Below, piece by piece: positions 34,844-45,999 of a stretch of 64,000 nucleotides of DNA; positions within the stretch are counted from its first letter, which is position 1, and each line of letters begins with the position of its first letter. Below the pieces are notes generated by a model. The model did no database searches and was not told the DNA's origin. It saw nothing but the letters and a program-made list of their open reading frames with translations. The position numbers and the translations under genes were made by a program. The stretch is from NCBI RefSeq assembly GCF_020921035.1, contig NC_063150.1:6448001-6512000 (forward strand), in the 5' to 3' direction. This DNA comes from Rhodamnia argentea. Taxonomy: Eukaryota > Streptophyta > Magnoliopsida > Myrtales > Myrtaceae.

Positions 34844-37800
34844 CCCCGGGGATCCGTTTCTTTCCGCCCTTTTTGGTTTGTCGGTACGTTGCCCCAAAGC
34901 CAAATCCCTCCCTCCGGACAATTTCATTTATCTCTGAAATGGAAATTTTATGGGAAAATCGTAATAACACGTGGGAAAAACTTATCAACATGAGAAGAGG
35001 TCTTCGCAATCCTAAACGCCAAAGTTAGTTGGATTACACGATACGGACGCGGACAATATGATTGATTAATTTCGTCACGACATTCGTATAGTTTGACACG
35101 TAAATGTTATTCGCATGATCTTGATTTCTAATTTTTCTTCTCTCTTTTTCATGGACCCTTTTACTATTCTCGTTTTGTTCAATTTGCGTAATTTTTTTTT
35201 AAATAACAAGCAGACGATTGATTCTTTTTTTCTTGTATGACCCGATTGATTAGTTTCATTACGACGTTTGTATAGTTTCCTCTTTAACCCCATGTCCAGC
35301 CCTCATATCACCGACGACTCAATTCTCTAAAAAAAAAAATCCTCAAATCAAGGATAACTTTGAAGTAATTGGTGCCCGTTTTTGGACGCGAGGTAGATTT
35401 GATATTAGAGTAAAATTTATGCTTTTTATCGAAAAAAATTGGTCGAAGCAAAATTGAAATTGAATATAAAGTTCAAATTTTTTTTTTAAAGAATTAAACC
35501 TATCAACAACACAGCGTGCATCCTTGCGAGACACGACCTAAACTTAATTCTCACACCAATCGAATTTGGTAACCTCAATCTTACGAGTGGTCATTGTAGA
35601 AAAACACCCAAATTGCATATCAATCGGCCACGAATTGCGCGATTAACATTTTACGTCCACAAGTACGAGAGCCTAAAAGTACGAGAGTTCATTGCTAAAG
35701 GATCAATCTTAAGACTTAACATTTAATGTCTCCCAAATCTGGTGTATCTACTCACGATATGGAGATTAAACACGGATCAAGTCAGACACAGCATAATACT
35801 TTCTTTGTTTCACATAATTACGTCCTATGCTACAATTTTTTATTTTTTTTGGGTCTTAACATCATTATTTTCCGTACTGCTACTATATAAAGGGGAACCC
35901 TAGATTTTCGAACTACTTGTGCGGTCCCTGTTTTTCTCTCTCTCTCATCATGTATTTATGGTTAGGTTTCAGGTTAAATCTCACCAGGCCATTAGGCTGT
36001 CGTACTAGTTTTTCTAAAGACAGATGGATTTTCCATTTTTGACTCAAAAAATCACATAAGTCGGTAGTGCAAGTTATGCTCATTGCAATTAATTAGGCGT
36101 CTAAGCGGGACTAAAGAGCCGGTCTTAGTAAATCGTGGGCCATTCATTCTTCCTCTTTCGAACGTTAGATTCAAAGCTAAAGAGAGATCATAGTAAGAGC
36201 TTCACATCTTTCTTACATCAGGACTTGGACCATCTGATCCGAGTTTTTAATTTGTCGCCGGTGATCAAGACCGATTCCCCAACTCAAGCTAGGAATTCGA
36301 GTAGCGAGACCCGCGTAAGTGATCGAGTCCTTCCCAGGGGCCCGATTAATTTGACTCTAATAAACAACCACGCGAAAAAAAGAAAAAAAAAAAAAAAAAT
36401 GTCGTTATAGCCCTGTCTGTGAAATCTTTGGCACCGGCAATTCATTAACTTTGGGGGGTTCCTATTGCCAAAGTCGTGGACCCAATATGGGTTTGTAGTT
36501 ACAGAGGCTTTAAAAACGTTTGGTAAGAAAGGCGTGTCCCCCCATTAAATTAAGTGGAAAATGAGTCCATTGGAGAATGAATAGCCTCACGTCACCCCCT
36601 TTTTGCTAAAAATTGTAGGTGGGAAATGGAAGATTAAGACAGCTTTCCGACGTTGGGCCGGCGCTTATTAGATTTTAATGTCTCCGAAGTTGGTGGAGGT
36701 TGTGAGAACGTGGCATTCGGTTGCACAGGTAGTTTCAGACGACGACGGACGGGCCTTCGCTTGGGCCCGGCCGAGCTCGCCCGGTCCAAAGCTTAGGACA
36801 ATAAGCCCTTCCTCTTTCTTGGACCCAACCCCCTTCCGACGTTGATGCTGGCAAGAAGGCCCGGTCGTCGATGTGGATAGGCACGTGACCAGAGTACGGG
36901 TTGCTATTAAACACGCGAGCCATTGTCGAAGGCCACAAGAAATGTTGCCGTGACTGATGCGCACACCGATGATCATTAATGAGCTGCCGATACGCGACAG
37001 TGCACGGTTGGCGATTGTCGACGGGAATATCGGTTAAAAAGGGTCGATGGACTACCCGTTGAAAGGCCAGGAGGAGGTTGGGTACCTACAAGGCTTCGGG
37101 ATGCGGTTATGGAAATTTTGAATTTGCAACCTCCGGTGAATGAAGCGCACAAAGCCTAGGAAGTCGTGGAGTAAGAAATGAGCGTGGCGATAGATGGGGC
37201 GCAATGGACTTTTTTCTTTTCTTTTGGCCAGGAATGGACACAAATGATCGAAACACGATTTTAAGGGAGCAATCGCTTGTAGACGAGATCATGGCATCGT
37301 GAGAGCATGCGAACCAGCACTCGTCTACCGGAAAACAAACAAACATGTTATCTTTCAATCATACTTAATTTTCTGCACCATAGTTGTAATTTTCAGGCTC
37401 GCGTCATCGGTTAAGTTCCAGCATATTTCTTAGCCGCAAGTTTTCAGATTTGCGTAATGCAGTGAAATTTGATGTACAGTGACGAAAATGAAGTTTCATA
37501 TGAAACCGGAAGACGATTGGAAATTGAATTTCCAAGTAAATATACTTTTCGCGCGCATCGCAAGGGCTGTCATTTACGTCAGAAACTCTCTCTCCTGCAA
37601 CGTTCTTCATAATCAATTACCTCTACACAAAAGGCCCACAAACAAGGCCCATAAAAGTTGAAAATGACGAATCTGAGTCGTTCGTGTAAAGGTTGGAATA
37701 ATCCAGCCATTCTATCGGACTACTTGACATTGTCGGGCTTCAAATAGACGAGTCCGACCCGTATTTGTGATCCACCTCGAAGTATGCTCACATGGCCCGT

Positions 37801-38077
37801 AATGAGGAGAAAATATTAACCGGACTCGGTCTGGGTTAGGTCTAATATGAGAAGATCTCTTTATATATATTCAAGTTGACAAAACTATCCGTAATTTATA
37901 TCGGTTTTGATAAATGCAAGAAAGTATTTATTCCTTAGTTAATATTCAAGATGAAGCAGTTCTTTATGTCTGAAAGACTTAGGTGAACAAGTTTGGAAGA
38001 ATGGGAAATTCGTATTTGACTTGGAAATATTAAGTTTTTATAGCTACAAGAATATACATCATTACCGTGGAACATAC

Positions 38078-38194
38078 TGCGTGAATATCAGCAAATTTAT
38101 TGCATGGATATCAGCAAATCTATTGCATGAATATCAGCAAATCCATTGCATGGATGTCATCAAGTCTACTGAATGAATGTTAGCGAGATTTACT
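38078..38194. repeat. Five-copy 23-bp tandem repeat
   Basis: Units of the form TGCATG(G/A)ATATCAGCAAAT plus four to five bases follow each other at 38078, 38101, 38124, 38147 and 38170. The last two units are diverged and the fifth is 24 bases. Confidence 0.85.
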
Positions 38195-38619
38195 CTCGAG
38201 TATAAGCAGAAATGCTGGATATAATCAGATGACTTACACTAGCTGAGCAATGGCAGAACATCTATCCTACACAATTTTCGTTGCGATATTCAAGGAGATT
38301 ATTTTGAGATGCTCTATCTGATTACTCCACAGCTTGCAATCAGATCTGGATTCCTACTTTAGAAGGGTTTGATTGATAAATCAATCGCAGAGATTATCTT
38401 CGCAATCTTCAATCGAGCGAGATATTTAATTGATTTACAATCATCCCGGAGACAAGGTTATTTCCATAAACGAAGAACTTCATCTATGGAAACCAAGATT
38501 TGATTATATGGTAGGCCAAATCGACGGGATTTGTGATCATTCAATCTCATCGAATACCTAATCTTCAAATCAACTGCCCAATGGCCCAGTGAGAATTTTT
38601 GAGTACTGCGCAGAGAGTG

Positions 38620-38780
38620 TGCAAAAAAATCGAGATCTACCCGGACCAGACCGAACCGGCTGATTTTGGGCGGTTCTCATCGGGTACTAGTCCGATTCCC
38701 GGTTCCTATTTGCTGGAATCGGCGGGTACCGATCCGGTTCTCGGTTCCAAGTGGAAACCACTCATCCGGATCAACTAGGC
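38620..38780. mobile_element. hAT-like MITE remnant
   Basis: Rich in CCGGTTC/GGTTCC motifs, with a right part GGAAACCACTCATCC that resembles the GAACCGCTCACCCC end of the two MITEs at 17.7 and 22.8 kb. Boundaries and target duplication are not clear. Confidence 0.4.
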
Positions 38781-39239
38781 CGGACCTATTTATATAATAA
38801 AGGTACCAGGGACAATGTCGGTCCTTTGCTGTTGAAGAAGCAAAAAGAGTAGATAGTAGTGCATTCTTAGGGCCAATTTGGCGTGTTAAGCTGAAAGCCT
38901 GAATTTTGAGCGCGTGTGAGGTGAATCTAATTGTCTGTCATACCACAGAACAGATTATGTTGCTGCTCCCTTAATGAATAAACTGAAAGTAATTCAAGGT
39001 TTCGTTGATCATGTGGTTGATGTTTTGTTTCTCAAGTTTGCGTATTAGTTATGCCATGACTTCTGAAGCTGGAGGGTTAGCCCACTATTGCTGCCATGTC
39101 CTCTTTATTTGATGGCCCTCCGTAGATTTTGAGAACTTCCAATTGTTGATTTGTGCCATCTTATAGTGGTACTTTCCCTTTTCAATTGAACGGGGAATTC
39201 TTTATTTACAGACATGGAATTGTTTTTACACAATCGCGT

Positions 39240-39446
39240 ACAATCTTTTTTAATTGATGTTGATGCTCGGTAGGACAGGTTCCATGGACCCACCCGAGAA
39301 CCAGACCCGATCGGTAGTTCGGTTCTTGGGTGGATCCATGAAACGAACAAGCAGTTCATGGCCCTCATTTTGCGGAACCGGTCCCTGGCGGGCGGTCCTC
39401 GTTTCTAGAGTGAGAACCATCCATCCTAGAACCGATCACTCCTAAT
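39240..39446. mobile_element. hAT-like MITE remnant with internal hairpin
   Basis: It ends AGAACCGATCACTCCTAATA, close to the hAT MITE terminus. Internally, TTCCATGGACCCACCCGAG (about 39279) and the complementary TTGGGTGGATCCATGAA (about 39325) form a 22-bp imperfect hairpin with a loop of about 20 bases. Confidence 0.4.
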
Positions 39447-40722
39447 ACCGAGGAGTATAAAAGAAAAACAAGGTGTCGTAGAGTCAAGAGACAAAAATTC
39501 AAAAGTTTGAAGAGCTTCCCATATTATTATTTGTCTTTGGCGGCCATTCATTTGTAATTACATTGAGAAGTGTTGGCAGAGTGATAACTTGTATTTAGAT
39601 GTGATATAGTGATTTCTATCTGCTTGGATATTATTAGCACCTACATAGTGAAGAATTGCTTGGATAATAGCAACACTTGTTACTGTAACTTCTAATTGAT
39701 TTGATTAATGAATCTAACCAGTGGATTGTTAGTGTGGGAGAGTAAACGTACGCTTACACTAAGTCAAACCATTATAAAGATCTGTGTGCAAAGTCCTCTA
39801 TCTTTAAGCTTTTACTTACTTATTGCTTGATAAAATTACGGTACGCAATAACTTAAATATTACTAGAATTGGTCATATTCATACTCTATTTTAATTGAAG
39901 TGGTTGATTATTTAATCAAATTGCTATTAACCGTAAATATAGGAGCTACTAGTAATCATTTTATGATTGCTAAATCGGGTGATAATCAATACTTAGAAGG
40001 ATTGCTCAAACAGAAGGCGCATTCACCTACTCGCACTGAGACCTAATCTACATCACACCTAGACCGCCAAAAGTGTCTTCTTAAGATGATACCACATCAC
40101 CCAAAAAACATGTTATATGGTGGAGATGCTTCCACGTCATCTTTCTTCACCGTACACATGAGATAGCTGAGTTGGCAGAATTGATGCCGACTAATGAGCC
40201 ACATTAGCAAATATACATTGTCATCGTTGAGCAAGCAAACTGCGTCATCAAGAAGTACGTGACGTGACAAGTGCTAGATTAAGCAGGTTTGGCGGAGTTA
40301 GATCACCGATTAAACAACAGATTAAATTCACATAATTAATTGGAAATCGATTCAAAATTCAGGTCCTTTTAATGCCATTACCGAAAATTCTACTAGTCAA
40401 TAGGCCACGCATAGCTAGGAATTTCTTTAAAGATTCTAATAGGAAGATGTATCTAGTTTGACGTACGGTACTAGGGAGACGATCCAACATGGAACGTGGT
40501 CTTTCTTGTTGGTCGGAAGCACATCAAGTACTGGTAGTAAAATGCTAACCCCGCCAACTTTTTTTACCAAACCTTTTTTATTCACCAATTCGAGAAGACC
40601 ATAATGTATACTAAAGAATCAAATTATTTTTCGTGTGGGTTTCATTTCTTACATGCAATTGGTACATGTACAATGTTATGTGATTTTTTCCCTTCTGTTT
40701 GTTCCTTTCAAATTTTGCCTCT

Positions 40723-41456
40723 TGTTGAAATATAACGCGGAATCCAACCAAAATCTTGCAAATAAGTCAATGCGAAAAGTCCAGAAAAATAACGAAAAAC
40801 GATAAATGATATTAGAGATTACGTGGTTCGGTCCGAATATCGGTATTTACATCCACGGGAGAGCTAGCACGAATAATTTACTATAATCGGAGAATCAGAA
40901 TTATAATTGCTCAATACGCTCGTGTTTCTCGCACTTAGATTATACCGAAACCCGAAGTGTTTATAGATAAAATAACTTACAATTGGATACAATAAGACTC
41001 ACGTAGAACAAAAAAATGAATGTTCAAGCCTGAACGAAAACTCTCGCGCACGACCTTCAAAACCAGAACACTGTACGTTTTCACCTTTGTTTCTCTTCGC
41101 GCGGCGGCCACAGCTCTCTACTGCAAAAGAAACTTGGAAATAAAAGCCCTGTATTTTATTTACTTTGTTTGCGCAGTTTTAAGAAGTCAAAACAACTTCT
41201 TTCTTTATTGATCGACCAATCACATAAAGGTGGAGTCCACCGCACCCGCAAAACAGTAATTCTCTCGGGTGGCAATTTTGAATAACCTTCCTTTAACAGA
41301 ATAACAAATCTTCACGTGATTTGACGAGGTTTTCAAGAAAAGAAATTCTAATCCAAAATTTCTTTTCTTCTCAAATATATCCATTTACAAAATCGATATA
41401 CATTCTTCAATCTGTTCGGATTCCGCAAACAATTTAAACTCGAGACATAATTAACA
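40723..41456 (-). repeat. 3' LTR of the non-autonomous element
   Basis: Starts TGTTGAAATA and ends AATTAACA on plus; on minus it reads TG..CA. It aligns along its full length with 45268-45999, including an ATG-led 63-codon frame present in both LTRs, which is an LTR by-product and not a gene. Confidence 0.88.
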
Positions 41457-41527
41457 TCGGGATTTCATGCGGATAAGTAGGGTACGAATCCTAAATCTAA
41501 GAGTTCATGCGGATGGGAATAACTACC

Positions 41528-43510
41528 CTAGTAAATATAATCAATAAAGAAAGTGCGCAAATCAAGGAATCGGATCATGCGAATAAATCGTATCAAATTA
41601 GCATGACATTTCTAGTAAAGCCCTATTGGCTTAGAGAACATCCAATCAAGGTTCAGAGGGTAAACAAAAGTGATTTGGACATGATTTGCTTATGAGGGGC
41701 AAAATCGTAATTTTTGAGAAAATCTGGGGACAATTGGCCTAAAAAGGCAAAATTATCATTTCAAACGAGATCCGGAGTGAAAAGCATCGAAAATAGGATT
41801 GGCCACCTAAACCGATTCATTTCCTAATTTCTGACATTTTTTAAGAATTTTTTGACTTTTTTTAGGACAATTTACCCTTGAGGGGTAAAATCATCATTTT
41901 CTTAAAGGGAATGAAAAGTGAAAGTCTCAGACAGAAGGACTAGCCACCCACCTAACCCAAACCCTAATTCCGAGCAATTTCCACAACTCATTTGAATATT
42001 AAATGCGATTTACCCTTTGAGGGGTAAAATCGTCATTTCAAGAAAAGACGAGACTCGAAAACTCAAACTGAAGGATTAGTCACCTAACCCGACCTAAATC
42101 CTAATTTTGGCATTTTCGCAAATCCCGAAAATTTTTGGGAATGATTTACCCCTAAATGGTATAATTGTCATTTCGAGAATATCAAAAGGAGAAATATCAA
42201 AAATAGGATTGGCCGGTTAACCGTGGCCATTCCTCAATTTTTAAGAATTTCTGAAATTTTCTAAGAATTTTTCCCTGAACTTTTGTTTTTTTTTTTTTTT
42301 AATTTATACCACACATATTCATATGCAAAACTCACACAAAACATCAACAGGAAGCCCGATCTTCCGATCCCGGGGTATGAACAGAAAATAAATTCCCGAA
42401 AGTAAATTTACAAACTACCAACAGCAGGTTCGGCCTTCTTGATTTTGGGGTATGAACAGAAAGTAGATTGCTGAAAGTAATTTACAAACTACCAGCAGTA
42501 GGCTCGGCCTTCCCGATTCTGGGATATGAACAAAAAATAAATTGCTAAAAATAAATTTACAAACCACCAGTAGGAGACTCGATCTTTCCGATCCGGGGTA
42601 TGAACGAGAAGTAGATTTACAAACCACCAGCAACATGCTCGGTCTTCTTAATTCTGGGGTATGAACAGAACGTAGATTTACAAACCACCAGCAACATGCT
42701 CGGCCTTCTTGATTCCGGGGTATGAACAGAAAGTAGATTGTTGAAAGTAATTTACAAACCACCAGCAGTAGACTCGGCCTTCCCGATTCTGGGGTATGAA
42801 TAGAAAATAAATTGCAGAAAGTAAAGGAACAGTACCTTTACACACCATAGACGGTAAAACCCGCCGATTGTGGGTCTTGCAAGCAAAAAAATACAACACC
42901 ATGGATATATTATCAAATAATCAATGATAATGCAACCAATCCGAGATAAAATTTAAAGTAAAGTTATCCACTAGCAAGGCAAATTTGGCAAATCATGATG
43001 AAGTGACGAAGATGACATGACAACGATTTTTTTTTAAAATTTTCAGAAGAAATATTTTAAACAGTATGATATGGAAAACGTGATAATGCAAACTAAACTA
43101 TATGCTATGCAACGTAAATCATATTTTTGGTATTTTTTGTATATTTTCGGGTTTATGAAAAGTTAAGTTGAAAGACTAACTTAACAAACACAATCAATAA
43201 AGAAAGTGCACAAATTAAGAAATTAGAACATGCGGATAAATAGCATCAAATCAGCATGGCATTCCTATTAAGGCCCTATTGACCTAGAGAAATATCAATC
43301 ATGACTCAAGAGGTAAACAAAAGTGATTTGAACATGATTCACCCATGAGGGGCAAAATCATAATTTTGACAAAATTTAGGAACGATTTACCAAAAAGGGT
43401 CAAATCGTCATTTCGGGAGAGATCCGGAGTGAACAGCCTCAAAAATAGGATTGACCACCTAAATCGACCCATCCCCTAATTTCCGGCATTTTTTTTGGAA
43501 ATTTTCTTGA
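41528..43510. repeat. Internal repeats of the non-autonomous element
   Basis: A block of about 300 bases at 41528-41830 recurs at 43186-43500 (shared phrases AATCAATAAAGAAAGTGC and GTAAACAAAAGTGATTTG). Within 41690-42290 a unit of about 140 bases starting near GAGGGGCAAAATCGT and containing GGATTGGCCACCTAA-type sequence is repeated about four times with divergence. Confidence 0.75.
42345..42835. repeat. 61/75-bp tandem repeat array
   Basis: Units starting TATGAACAGAAAGTAGATT recur at 42376, 42451, 42525, 42599, 42660, 42721 and 42795, with periods 75, 74, 74, 61, 61 and 74. The 61-base units lack a 13- to 14-base piece (ATTGCTGAAAGTAA type). On the element's sense (minus) strand an open frame of 115 codons crosses the array; it is repetitive and probably not a protein. 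Confidence 0.88.
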
Positions 43511-44515
43511 TTTTTTTTTTCAATTTTTTTTTGAATTTTTCATAATTTTTCTTTTCTTGGATATTTAATTAACCGATTTTTTTTCTTTTAAAAAGAAAAA
43601 TTTTAAAACAGCCTCTGCTGACGTGACGCCACGTCAGTACCACGTCAACGCCATGCTGACGGTTGACTGGTAAGTCCTCTTAAAGTTGAGGAAAACCAAC
43701 GGACGACCGAGGGTTTTCCGGTGATGATTAACGGTGAGATCTTGTCCGATTTGAGCGATCTAGGTACCGTTGGAATCGTCTCGACGTCAGCTATCACATA
43801 TCCAAAAATGAGCACGATCCAACGGTGAAAACTAAATGAAAACAGCAACAACAAGTTTGGTCGTGGTGCCGATCGGGTGCACATTTTTCATGATATCAAT
43901 CCAAATCAAAGCTACGACTAGCATCCTTAGAGTTCATTAGTACTTACCATGTGGTCCGATTGCTTCGAATGACGTCAAAAACGACCTTACGAGCTCGTGA
44001 TAGCTTTGGAGCGATTCAGGGTCAACTCGAGGTTTCATGCGTCGAAAATAAAAACGGAAAGGATCTTGGACTAAAAACGATAAAGAAACTTAGAAAAATG
44101 GAGGTCTGCCACTTACGGACCTCCGTAGCTTCGAGTACGACACCTTCCTTTTTCCGGGGGTGTCGGTGTGTTTAAGGCGGTGTAGTGGCTTCGCCTGGAC
44201 TCCGCGAGACTCGGAGTAGCGGTAGGGCCTCTTGGCCTCCCCCGGACCGCCAGGAACCAGAGCTTTAAGCTCTCTGTTTCATTACTTCGATCAACCCCCT
44301 CTCAAAAAGCGTCCTCGTCCCAAAAACCCCTACTTCTTCTTTCTGGACTCTCTTTTTTATCCTTTTTTTTTCATCTCATCTTCTTCCAGAAAGTCTTTAA
44401 AGTGTTGAGCATGTTTGGATCAGCGCTCTCCATCTCCCCCTTACTACGAAACTTGGCCGAAGATGAGAGGAAAACAAAATCCTCCTCTGCAACGTGCTCT
44501 CTAGATACGGGCCAT

Positions 44516-44579
44516 GGGATGGGCCCTATTGGCGTTAAGAAAACTGCTGGAATTGAGCCTGAAGATATCGCCAAAGGTC
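44516..44579 (+). pseudogene. Glycine decarboxylase P-protein fragment, inverted copy
   Basis: On plus it reads [20 protein letters not shown]. The 64 bases are the reverse complement of 44764-44827 with one mismatch (AAAACT against AATACT). The flanking TACGGGCCATG (44505-44515) corresponds to the antisense of the P-protein segment at 44719-44729, so a strand-switched duplication made this inverted copy. Confidence 0.85.
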
Positions 44580-44659
44580 CATCAAGCCTGAAATGCTCTC
44601 CAGCTCACCGCCAGTTTTTCTCTGGCTACTTGTGAACGCTTTTTCCATGTGCATTAGAG

Positions 44660-44914
44660 AGCTGACCACTAATGGACCTTGCTTTCGCTTTTAGCGGGTT
44701 CAATCATGAACGTGCTAGGTACGGGCCATGACCTGGTTGGCGCACGGGATCTATAGTCCATAAGACCTTTGGCGATATCTTCAGGCTCAATTCCAGCAGT
44801 ATTCTTAACGCCAATAGGGCCCATCCCAGGACCACCATCTCCATGAGGAATACAGAATGTCTTGTGGAGGTTGAGATGGCAAACATCAGCTCCAGTAAAC
44901 CTGGGCCTTGTCAA
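44660..44914 (-). pseudogene. Captured fragment of glycine decarboxylase P-protein
   Basis: The minus strand reads [26 protein letters not shown], then directly [17 protein letters not shown] and [18 protein letters not shown]. These are two conserved C-terminal blocks of the mitochondrial glycine decarboxylase P-protein (GLDP), a PLP enzyme of photorespiration. In the normal protein, a stretch of roughly a hundred residues separates GPIGVK from NTAGIEPED; here it is deleted. The fragment is in the sense direction of the LTR element that contains it. It has no start or stop context, and essential residues such as the PLP Lys region are only partly present. It cannot make an enzyme. Confidence 0.87.
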
Positions 44915-45253
44915 ATTAAACTCAGCTCCATTGCGGATCCAGATGAATGTTAATGCAATGCGTGAATGCCGGAAGTAAACATAAAAAATTTGATTTGATT
45001 TTTTTCTTTTTTGTAGGAACTAAAATTAATTCCTAATTTTTATGAAAAAAATTAAATGACTAAAGAAGGTAATCGAAATGTAGATGTCAACAATAACGCC
45101 TCCATCTTGAGACTTCATAACCCAAAGTCGTTCCTCCCGTTAAGCTTCTCAATTTCAACTTTCACTTCAGACATAATTGCAATAACAGAATATCCAGATA
45201 ATAATCAGACAAGCAAAAGCCTCAAATCATAATCCATAATATCCGAACCCGAT

Positions 45254-45265
45254 GCTCCGATACCA
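45254..45265 (-). other. Primer-binding site of the non-autonomous LTR element
   Basis: On minus TGGTATCGGAGC, against TGGTATCAGAGC of the common initiator-Met tRNA primer site. Two bases separate it from the LTR edge at 45268. Confidence 0.85.
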
Positions 45266-45267
45266 AT

Positions 45268-45999
45268 TGTTGAAATATAACGCAGAAGCTAATCAAGATC
45301 TTGCAAATAAGTTAATGTGAAAAGTCTAAAGAAATAACGAGAAACGATAAAGGATACCAGAAATTACGTAGTTTGTTCCGAATATCGATACATACATCCA
45401 CGAGAGAGCCAATACGAATAATTCACTATAATCAGATAATCGAAATTGTAATTGCTCAATACGCTCGTGTTTCATGTACCTAGATTATACCCAAACCGAA
45501 GTGTTTACAGATAAAATAACTTACAATTAGATATAACAAGACCCACACATAATAAAACGATGAATGTTCAAGCCTGAACGAAAATTCTTGCGCATGACCT
45601 TCAAAACCAGAACACTATACGTTCTCACCTTTGTTTCTCTTCGCGCGGTAGCCACAGCTCTCTACTGCAAAAGGAACTTGGAAATAAAAGCTCTATATTT
45701 CATTTCCTTTGTTTGTGCAGTTTTAAGAAGTCAAAACAACTTCTTTCTTTATTGACCGACCAATCCCATAAAGGTGGAGTCCACTGTACGGGCAAAAGAG
45801 TGATTCTCTCGAGTGCAATCTTGAATAACCTTCCTTTAACAGAATAACAAATCTGCACGTGATTTAACGAGGTTTTCAAGAAAAGACGTTCTAATCCAAG
45901 ATTTCTTTTCTTCTCAAATATATCCGTTTACGAAATCGATATACATTCTTCAACCTGGTCGGATTCCACAAACGGTTCAAACTCGAGATATAATTAACA
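45268..45999 (-). repeat. 5' LTR of the non-autonomous element
   Basis: Counterpart of 40723-41456, defined as the 5' LTR by the adjacent primer site. Termini are TG and CA on minus. Confidence 0.88.

Larger units (their letters stand above)
34844..40722. other. Long intergenic region without recognised genes
   Basis: No frame encodes a recognisable protein. Notable contents: a GC-rich patch at 36660-37050 with open frames on the minus strand but no known domain; an alternating stretch of 23-bp repeats at 38078-38194; two hAT-like GGTTC-rich remnants at about 38620-38780 and 39240-39446; and poly-A near 36380. The rest is AT-rich and unassigned. Confidence 0.5.
40723..45999 (-). mobile_element. 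Non-autonomous LTR retrotransposon (LARD-like) with captured gene fragment
   Basis: Two direct repeats of 734 and 732 bases (40723-41456 and 45268-45999) begin TGTTGAAATATAACGC and end ATAATTAACA on plus. Next to the right-hand repeat the minus strand carries TTGGTATCGGAGC, an 11/12 match to the usual initiator-Met tRNA primer site two bases from the LTR. The element is therefore oriented on minus and the right-hand repeat is its 5' LTR. The 3.8-kb interior encodes no gag, protease, integrase or RT that I can see. It has tandem and dispersed internal repeats and a P-protein fragment. LTR divergence is roughly 10-15% by eye, so insertion is old. Flanks CCTCT and CCGCC do not form a clean target duplication. 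Confidence 0.83.

Noticed and set aside
36668..37050. GC-rich segment with minus-strand frames (SNPYSGHVPIHIDDRAF etc.)
   Set aside because: Two overlapping frames look equally open and neither shows a domain I can name; left as unassigned.
40981..41211. 63-codon frame in each LTR (also 45564-45755)
   Set aside because: Same short frame in both LTRs with no domain; it is part of the LTR sequence.
44402..44635. Possible plus-strand protein containing [19 protein letters not shown]
   Set aside because: The match is only the 64-base inverted copy of the P-protein fragment inside the LTR element; the rest has no similarity.
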